Positions 6,026-11,128 of a stretch of 11,128 nucleotides of DNA are shown one piece after another. The DNA is from SZUA-254 sp035292425 (lineage in GTDB: Bacteria > Bacteroidota > Ignavibacteria > UBA10030 > SZUA-254), in contig DATDQD010000054.1 of the NCBI GenBank assembly GCA_035292425.1, positions 1 to 11,128 on the forward strand. The letters run 5' to 3'. Every line of letters starts with the position of its first letter. The first letter of the stretch is position 1. Both the position numbers and the translations under genes were made by a program. The notes beneath the pieces are model-generated. The model saw only the letters and a list, made by a program, of their open reading frames with translations. It made no database searches and was not told the DNA's origin.

Positions 6026-7120
6026 TCAGCAATCGCCGAACATGATCCCCGTCCCCTTCGCCGCGGTCACGATCTGCGAGCCGGGCTGCACCAATTTCCT
6101 CTTCCCGATGGCGTCTTCGAGCCTGACGGTGCCGACCTCCGATCCGCGGAGGCTGACCATGCATCCGAATTCCCCGCGCGACGCGGCGTCGAGCGCCATG
6201 ACTCCGAATTTCGAGGCGAGGATCCGGTCGTAGGCGGTCGGGCTCCCCCCCCGCTGGAGATGCCCGAGGACCGTGACCCTCGTCTCGAGGCCGGTGTGTT
6301 CGGCGATCCGACGGGCCACCAGGTCGCCGATCCCCCCCAGGCGGACCGGGTCGGTGCGCTTAATGTCATGTTCCTTCACGACGATCTCCCCGTCTTCCGG
6401 GACGGCCCCCTCGGCGACGCACACGATGCTGAACCGCGCCCCCAGGCTCCGTTCCCGGACCCTCCGGTAGATGCACTCCCACCGGAACGGGATTTCCGGA
6501 ATAAGAAGAATGTCCGCCCCACCGGCCAGTCCGGCGCCCAACGCGATCCATCCGGCGTACCTCCCCATGACCTCCACGACCATGACCCTGTGGTGCGAGG
6601 TCGCGGTGGTATGGAGCCGGTCGATCGCTTCCGTGGAGATCTGGAGCGCGGTGTCATAACCGAATGTCACGTCCGTGCCGTCGAGGTCGTTGTCGATGGT
6701 TTTCGGTATGCCGATCACGTTCATGCCCATCGTCGAAAACTTCCGCGCGATGTGCATCGTACCGTCGCCGCCGATGGCGAACAGGACGTCGAGGTTCCAG
6801 TCCCGGTAATGCTTCATCGCCCGGCCGGAACAATCCTCGACCGAGACGGCGCCGTCCCTGACGATCGGGTACCGGAAGGGGTCTCCCTTGTTCGACGTGC
6901 CGAGGATCGTGCCCCCCAGGCCGATGATCCCGGAAACGTCGAGCCAGGAGAGTTCCTTCATGGAACCCTCCACGAGCCCCTCGAAGCCGTCCTGGATCCC
7001 GATGACCGTCGAATGATAAAAGCTCATCGCGGGTTTGCTGATGCCGCGGATGACCGCGTTGAGTCCGGGGCAGTCGCCGCCGCCGGTGAGTATGCCGATG
7101 CGTTGAAGTTTTGCGGCCAT
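6026..7120 (-). CDS. pfkA: 6-phosphofructokinase (group III type, Gly/Lys active site)
   Basis: It phosphorylates fructose 6-phosphate in glycolysis. The 364-residue product shows all family motifs: LTGGGDCPGLNAVIRG (11-26), FAIGGDGTMHIA (114-125), IGIPKTIDNDLDG (136-148, catalytic Asp143), EVMGRYAGWIAL (183-194) and VLGHLQRGGSPTAYDR (284-299). The phosphoryl-donor residues are G120 in GGDGT (E. coli Gly104, ATP-type) and K140 in PKTIDND (E. coli Gly124, where Lys is typical of pyrophosphate enzymes). This G/K combination is known from ATP-dependent group III enzymes, so ATP is the more likely donor, but the assignment is by analogy. The frame stays open upstream to 7411, inside the nuclease gene. 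I chose the ATG at 7120 because homology begins there and it lies 4 bases after the nuclease stop, fitting co-translation. Confidence 0.95.
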   Translation of the reverse strand: MAAKLQRIGILTGGGDCPGLNAVIRGISKPAMSFYHSTVIGIQDGFEGLVEGSMKELSWLDVSGIIGLGGTILGTSNKGDPFRYPIVRDGAVSVEDCSGRAMKHYRDWNLDVLFAIGGDGTMHIARKFSTMGMNVIGIPKTIDNDLDGTDVTFGYDTALQISTEAIDRLHTTATSHHRVMVVEVMGRYAGWIALGAGLAGGADILLIPEIPFRWECIYRRVRERSLGARFSIVCVAEGAVPEDGEIVVKEHDIKRTDPVRLGGIGDLVARRIAEHTGLETRVTVLGHLQRGGSPTAYDRILASKFGVMALDAASRGEFGCMVSLRGSEVGTVRLEDAIGKRKLVQPGSQIVTAAKGTGIMFGDC

Positions 7121-7124
7121 GGTT

Positions 7125-10100
7125 TCAATCGTTCCGTTGTTGGGATTCGTTACCGCTCCGCTCCCCGTCCGCCGCCGGTTGTGACGACATCCGGGTCCGG
7201 ATCCTGCACATTCTCCGGAAGTCGCAGCTCCTGCAGACCTTCGCGGGGTCCCTCGGCTCGACGGGAAAATGTCCCCGGGCAATGAGGCCGGCATAACCGT
7301 CGGCACGCGCGACGGCCGCGCGTATCTGCTCCCGCAGCGCCCCGCCGTCCTCGGCGAGCCTGAACCTGCGTTCGGGATCGAGTAGGATCCCGCTGAATTC
7401 CCTGCTTCCAATCCTGGCGGCTGCGTCGAAATCGGGCCGGAGATGGTAGTAGAGGCCGGCGCCCCCCGTCATCGGCCTGCCGGTTTTCGCTGACAGGATT
7501 GCTTCCCCGCAGTGGAGGTAGAGGGGAAGCTGGAGGCTTGTCCCCTCGTCGACTTCTTTTTTCGCCGGGATGCCCGAACCCGTTTTGTAATCCACAACGC
7601 GGAAGGCGTCGCCGGCAAGATCGATGCGGTCGATTTTCCCCTGGAGAAAGATCCCCCCCGCGGGGACGGGCGTCTCGCTGTACAATTCCGGGTCGGAATA
7701 CTTCAGGTCTTCCCCCGCCCTCCCGAAGCGCACCTCGAAAAAGGCCGGCACGGCCTTCACGCCGGAGTCTCTCTCGGACGCGAGCATCGCCTCGAGCGTC
7801 CCCTTCCGTCCGGGGCTCCCGAGCACGGTCTCCCGGCTGATTTCCCAGAAAACGTCATCGACCGCGGCCTCGTCGAATTTCCGGACCGCGATCTCCCGGA
7901 GCCCGTCGAGCGCCGAACGGAACTGCTCATCCCCGATCCCGGCGATCGGCGGCAGTCCGCGCGACCGGCGGTCCAGGTAAAATTCATAGAGAATTTCATG
8001 GAGGAGTTTCCCCATCTCCCGGGGGGTGATACCCTCCTCGGGCGGTTCGGTCACCCTCAGTTGGAGGACCCTCCCGGCAAAAAATCGAAAGGGGCAGTCT
8101 CCGTATGTCTCGAGCTGGGTCACAGAATAGACCGCGTTCCTGAAGGAGGCCAGCCGTGACGCCGAGCGGGGTGTGATGCCGTCCGGCCCGAGCAGTCCGC
8201 GGAACAGCTCTCCGCCCGAATCGTGCCTCCTCGCGTTCTCCATGGCGATCGCCGCCCTGACATGTGCCAGCATCTCTGTCCCTGCGTCCAGCGGTCCCCG
8301 GTCCGGCGCCCCCGCGTCCGGCGATTCCTCCGCCGGACCGTCCGTCGGTGGCTCGATCTTTTCCACCTTCCTCGCGAGCGCCTCGTCCGGAGTGACGACC
8401 GTATGCGCGAAGGGGTGTTCGCCGTCCGCCTCGAACCTGGCGATGGAGGCGGCGGCCTCCAGCCACTCGAGGAAACCGGAGGGATTGAGGTCGACGTCGT
8501 TTTCCCTGAGCGGCCACGTGAGGTAGAGCCGTCCCGTGCATCCCGACAGGGCCTGGTAGAAGAGGTATCGCTGCTCGTGGAGGTGATATCGCTCGCGCCT
8601 CTCCCGGGTTTTGGGGGTGAGGAAGACCTCCGGTTCGTACACCGACGGGAATTCGCCGTCGACGAGCCCCGCCAGGACCACGACGGGAAAGGAAAGCCCC
8701 CTGGTCTCGTCGATCGACGTGACGATCACCCCCTCCCCGTAGCGCTGTCTCACGTTGTACCGGACCTGCGAGAGCAGCGGGCGGAACCGTTCCATGTGCC
8801 AGGCCAGCGGGCGGGCCTCGCCGGCAGGCGATTCTCTCTCCAGGACCTCCGGAAAATCGTCGATGAACCCGAGGAATTCGGCATACGCCCTGGCCTCCCG
8901 TTCCACGTCCGTCGCCCGGACGCCCGCGGAACCGGCGAGGGCTATTTTTCCAGCCACCCCCAGGTCGGCGGCAAGCCGCACGACCGCGTCCCGGAACTCC
9001 CCGGGGGTCATCGGGAGACGGAACCCCGCGATCAGGCGGTCCAGGGCCCCGAGGTCAGCCATCGCCTTCTTCAGCCGGCCGGCTTCGGCGGTGGCGCGCC
9101 GGGCGCCGTATCCCTCGTCGTCCGGGTGGGCCCGCAGGAGAAACCTGGTCCTCGACTCGATGCGGTCGAACCACCGCTGTCTTCCCGAGACCGTCCTCAG
9201 CTCCGAGGCGGTGCGGAGGAGATTCGGCGCATCGATGCTCCCGGCCTCGCCGGCGATGTCCAGGAATGGATTGGTGCCGGCCCTCATGATATCCCCGATG
9301 CGGAAATTGTTCGCGGCGACCATGAGCATCGAAACGATTCCCGTGACCAGCGCCGATTCCTCGAGGTAGAACCTGTCGGTGACGTTCGCCGGGATCCCCG
9401 CCTGTTCGAACACCTCCCTGATGATCGCCGAGTAGAGCTCCGGTCTTGGCATGCAGACGCAGATGTCGCCCGGCCCGAGCCCCGGCGCGTCGGCGATGCT
9501 CGTCCTGATGATTTTCGCGATCAGTTCCGCCTCCCTCACCCGGTCCGGCGCCGGGCAGGCGGTGACGATGCCGGCCGTATCGAACTTCCCGGCCCCCTTC
9601 TCCTCCGGGGCGAAGAGCCTCCGGGCGATGTGGGCGTGGAACGCCGGCATCCCGCCGGCCGGCGCGCCGGCCAGGCCGAACCCCATGGCCAGGAACTTCG
9701 TGTAATTTTCCCTGAGGTGGCCGAAGAGGTTTTCATTATCGGGATGGTAATCGAAGGAGACCATGGTCCCCAGGCCGGGGACCTCCGAAAGGTAATGGAG
9801 GAGCGTCAGCTCGGGGTCGGAAAATTCGTCGAAGCCGGTGACCGCGAGAAAATCGACCCCCGGGTACCGCGCGCGAAAGGCCTCCCCGGAGCCGGGCCTG
9901 GTCCAGGCGTGGTTCGCCTCCTTGAGCAGGCCGGGGGGGTCGATGTACCGGTCTTCGAGGAGCCGATCGTATGTTTCATAAATGAGGGCGATGTCCCTGA
10001 GCTTGAGCCGTTCGCTCTCCTCCCCCTCACCGATCTCCTGCATCAGCGCGGAGAGGTAGACGCCCGACTCCTTCAGCCGGTTGATGACGTTGGTGATGCG

Positions 10101-10466
10101 GGCGAGGGTGCCGCGGGGGAGACGGCGCGCCGGGCCCCGCAGCGTGAAATACCGGAGGTCGGAGGCCCGCGACCGGATCGCCTCCTGGACGAAGGCGGCC
10201 TGCAGCTGCGGGCTCAGCAGACGCCTCGGAGGAAGGAGAAGCGAACAGATCGCGGCGGCGAGCGTTTCGAGTGTGAACACCTGGAAGGGGCCCGAGACCC
10301 CCGACGGGCACCGGGAGAGGAATTCCCGCTGGAGCTCGCGGACCTTTCTCCGGGTGGGGGCCACATAAAAAAACGATTCGTTCCTCCCCGCGGCAAGGCG
10401 CGCGGCGATCTCGCCCTCCGGCGACCCGGGAAAACCCGGCAGATTTTTTAATAGAACGACCGCCAC
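7125..10466 (-). CDS. AddB-like PD-(D/E)XK nuclease with iron-sulfur cysteines
   Basis: The 1113-residue protein starts with GTG at 10466, with GGAGG 9 bases before it. The architecture is that of AddB/RecB-family exonucleases in double-strand break processing. It has a helicase-like N-terminal part (FFYVAPTRRKVREL at about 32-45) without a Walker A GKT motif, and a long central region containing VIVTSIDETRGLSFPVVVLAGL, the motif region of UvrD-like helicases. The C-terminal nuclease has GKLLHEILYEFY (H823), KIDRIDLAGDAFRVVDYKTG (D959, K961) and LQLPLYLH. Four cysteines match the AddB [4Fe-4S] staple: C791 in CPFRFF, and C1078, C1081 and C1087 in CRSCDFRRMC. The nuclease is therefore probably active and the ATPase probably not. 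No addA lies in the window, so the helicase partner must be elsewhere. It sits between a small charged protein and pfkA. Confidence 0.9.
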   Translation of the reverse strand: MAVVLLKNLPGFPGSPEGEIAARLAAGRNESFFYVAPTRRKVRELQREFLSRCPSGVSGPFQVFTLETLAAAICSLLLPPRRLLSPQLQAAFVQEAIRSRASDLRYFTLRGPARRLPRGTLARITNVINRLKESGVYLSALMQEIGEGEESERLKLRDIALIYETYDRLLEDRYIDPPGLLKEANHAWTRPGSGEAFRARYPGVDFLAVTGFDEFSDPELTLLHYLSEVPGLGTMVSFDYHPDNENLFGHLRENYTKFLAMGFGLAGAPAGGMPAFHAHIARRLFAPEEKGAGKFDTAGIVTACPAPDRVREAELIAKIIRTSIADAPGLGPGDICVCMPRPELYSAIIREVFEQAGIPANVTDRFYLEESALVTGIVSMLMVAANNFRIGDIMRAGTNPFLDIAGEAGSIDAPNLLRTASELRTVSGRQRWFDRIESRTRFLLRAHPDDEGYGARRATAEAGRLKKAMADLGALDRLIAGFRLPMTPGEFRDAVVRLAADLGVAGKIALAGSAGVRATDVEREARAYAEFLGFIDDFPEVLERESPAGEARPLAWHMERFRPLLSQVRYNVRQRYGEGVIVTSIDETRGLSFPVVVLAGLVDGEFPSVYEPEVFLTPKTRERRERYHLHEQRYLFYQALSGCTGRLYLTWPLRENDVDLNPSGFLEWLEAAASIARFEADGEHPFAHTVVTPDEALARKVEKIEPPTDGPAEESPDAGAPDRGPLDAGTEMLAHVRAAIAMENARRHDSGGELFRGLLGPDGITPRSASRLASFRNAVYSVTQLETYGDCPFRFFAGRVLQLRVTEPPEEGITPREMGKLLHEILYEFYLDRRSRGLPPIAGIGDEQFRSALDGLREIAVRKFDEAAVDDVFWEISRETVLGSPGRKGTLEAMLASERDSGVKAVPAFFEVRFGRAGEDLKYSDPELYSETPVPAGGIFLQGKIDRIDLAGDAFRVVDYKTGSGIPAKKEVDEGTSLQLPLYLHCGEAILSAKTGRPMTGGAGLYYHLRPDFDAAARIGSREFSGILLDPERRFRLAEDGGALREQIRAAVARADGYAGLIARGHFPVEPRDPAKVCRSCDFRRMCRIRTRMSSQPAADGERSGNESQQRND

Positions 10467-10484
10467 GGGACAAAGCCTCCGCCC

Positions 10485-10673
10485 TTACCTGAACCGTTCG
10501 GGAACGTACTTCTCGTACATTTCGAGGAGCCTCTGCACCGAGAGCCTGTCCAGTTCCTCATCGTCCCTGTCGCGCTTGCGCATCATGTCAAAGTCGTCGC
10601 ACTCGCGACCCCGCATCTTGTGCCCGTACTCTCCGAGGGTTTCGATCATCTTTCGCTGTTCGACCTTCGTCAT
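10485..10673 (-). CDS. Small charged protein of unknown function (62 aa)
   Basis: The product begins MTKVEQRKMIETLGEYGHKM and ends RLLEMYEKYVPERFR. It is highly charged, with an acidic/basic stretch (CDDFDMMRKRDRDDEELDRL) between two likely helices. No signal peptide or membrane segment is seen. Its ATG overlaps the stop of the membrane-protein gene upstream as ATGA, and GGAGAGG stands just before it inside that gene. This decides the start against a longer open frame reaching 10907 that would overlap the membrane gene. It ends 18 bases before the GTG of the nuclease gene. The only cysteine (C25) and the mixed-charge helices give no function. Coupling to the membrane protein suggests they act together, but I do not recognise either. 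Confidence 0.75.
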   Translation of the reverse strand: MTKVEQRKMIETLGEYGHKMRGRECDDFDMMRKRDRDDEELDRLSVQRLLEMYEKYVPERFR

Positions 10674-11110
10674 CGATCGTTCCTCTCCGGTGTGTCCTCC
10701 GTTCCGGGGCGGAGGTTTCCCCTGAGGTATTTCCAGCCTTCCACGAATGCATGGTAACAGGCGGAGAGGACGACGCCGGTCATGAATATTTCGACCGCGG
10801 GAATGTCCCTGACCGGCACGATGCCCGCCCGTTTCGCCGCCAGCAGCGCGACGGTGAAGGCGATCCCCCCGCCGAGGAGACGGAACGGGAAGCGGGAGAT
10901 GATGCACAGCTGCGGTGCGGAGAAACGGAGTGCCGGGGCCATCGTTGAATCCCAGAGGCGGTCGGCGAGCCTCCCCGCGGCGATCAGCAGGACCGAGGCC
11001 GCGAAGAACACCGCGGCGTGGACCGGCCCGGTCGGCGCGGGGAACTTCGCCGCGAGGTACGTGACCGCGGCCATGACCGACGCCGCGGCGAGGTCGCCGC
11101 GCGTCAGCAC
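10670..11110 (-). CDS. Small multi-pass membrane protein of unknown function
   Basis: The product has 146 residues from the GTG at 11110. Four hydrophobic segments are seen at about 5-22, 29-47, 77-93 and 103-123, separated by short charged loops (GRLADRLWD, AAKRAGIVPVRDIP) and followed by a charged tail GNLRPGTEDTPERNDR. I cannot assign it to a family. The frame stays open to the right edge of the window (six more codons without a stop), so the true start may lie further upstream and the gene may be cut. The last four bases overlap the start of the 62-residue gene (ATGA). It is the first visible member of the nuclease/pfkA/aat transcript. Confidence 0.75.
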   Translation of the reverse strand: MLTRGDLAAASVMAAVTYLAAKFPAPTGPVHAAVFFAASVLLIAAGRLADRLWDSTMAPALRFSAPQLCIISRFPFRLLGGGIAFTVALLAAKRAGIVPVRDIPAVEIFMTGVVLSACYHAFVEGWKYLRGNLRPGTEDTPERNDR

Positions 11111-11128
11111 CGGCAGGCTCCGGCCGAG

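Noticed and set aside
5501..7285. 594-codon open frame on the plus strand across aat and pfkA
   Set aside because: It spans two well-supported minus-strand genes and their gap, has low-complexity composition and no start context; it is a compositional shadow.
7121..7411. N-terminal extension of the phosphofructokinase to an ATG at 7411
   Set aside because: The extra 97 residues are compositionally abnormal and overlap the conserved Cys-rich C-terminus of the nuclease in another frame; PFK homology begins at the ATG at 7120.
8223..10451. 742-codon open frame on the plus strand opposite the AddB-like gene
   Set aside because: It is rich in Arg/Gly/Pro/Asp/Val with no recognisable motif, and lies exactly antisense to a gene with clear nuclease and Fe-S motifs. 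It is the usual antisense opening in GC-rich coding DNA.
10674..10907. N-terminal extension of the 62-residue protein to 10907
   Set aside because: It would overlap the membrane-protein gene out of frame with Arg/Pro-rich nonsense sequence. The ATGA overlap and GGAGAGG support the start at 10673.

Overview
The window is GC-rich and densely coded. Every gene I can support lies on the minus strand, so the biological reading order runs from base 11128 down to base 1. The gene set (Aat, an AddB-type nuclease, a phosphofructokinase, an ECF sigma factor) is bacterial. A secreted protease/propeller protein that appears to run into an outer-membrane-type barrel suggests a diderm (Gram-negative) cell. 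Several starts have weak or no Shine-Dalgarno sequence. I would guess an FCB-like or other poorly cultured diderm phylum, but that is inference and no marker here fixes the lineage.

Housekeeping block (11110 to 5359): a four-helix membrane protein (possibly starting beyond the window edge), a 62-residue charged protein coupled to it by an ATGA overlap, a 1113-residue AddB-like PD-(D/E)XK nuclease with an iron-sulfur cysteine set, a 6-phosphofructokinase starting only 4 bases later, and Aat (leucyl/phenylalanyl-tRNA-protein transferase). Gaps of 4 to 37 bases or overlaps make a single transcript likely.

Signalling block (5302 to 2248): a good -35 box (TTGACA) overlaps the aat stop and probably starts this unit. 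It encodes a STAS protein, an RsbW-like HATPase, a second STAS protein, an ECF sigma factor and, overlapping it by ATGA, a membrane anti-sigma-like protein. A strong intrinsic terminator closes the unit at 2192-2224. The three small proteins form a partner-switching set (STAS antagonist / kinase / STAS antagonist). The last two genes form a classical sigma/anti-sigma pair. A regulator of both kinds in one run could feed two inputs into one response.

The most unusual object is the anti-sigma-like protein (2248-3528). After a zinc-less anti-sigma-like N-terminus and one membrane helix, its C-terminal 250 residues consist of 41 uninterrupted six-residue repeats. These alternate in two types to give a 12-residue super-repeat, which looks like an extracytoplasmic solenoid or filament on the sensor side of an anti-sigma factor. 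The same frame contains a perfect AGGAGG ribosome-binding site and ATG just before the membrane helix, so a second, shorter product lacking the anti-sigma domain is plausible.

Downstream (2111 to the left edge) is the start of a large secreted protein with an HELAH zinc-protease motif, a TolB-like propeller, and the beginning of what looks like a beta-barrel. It is cut by the window edge.
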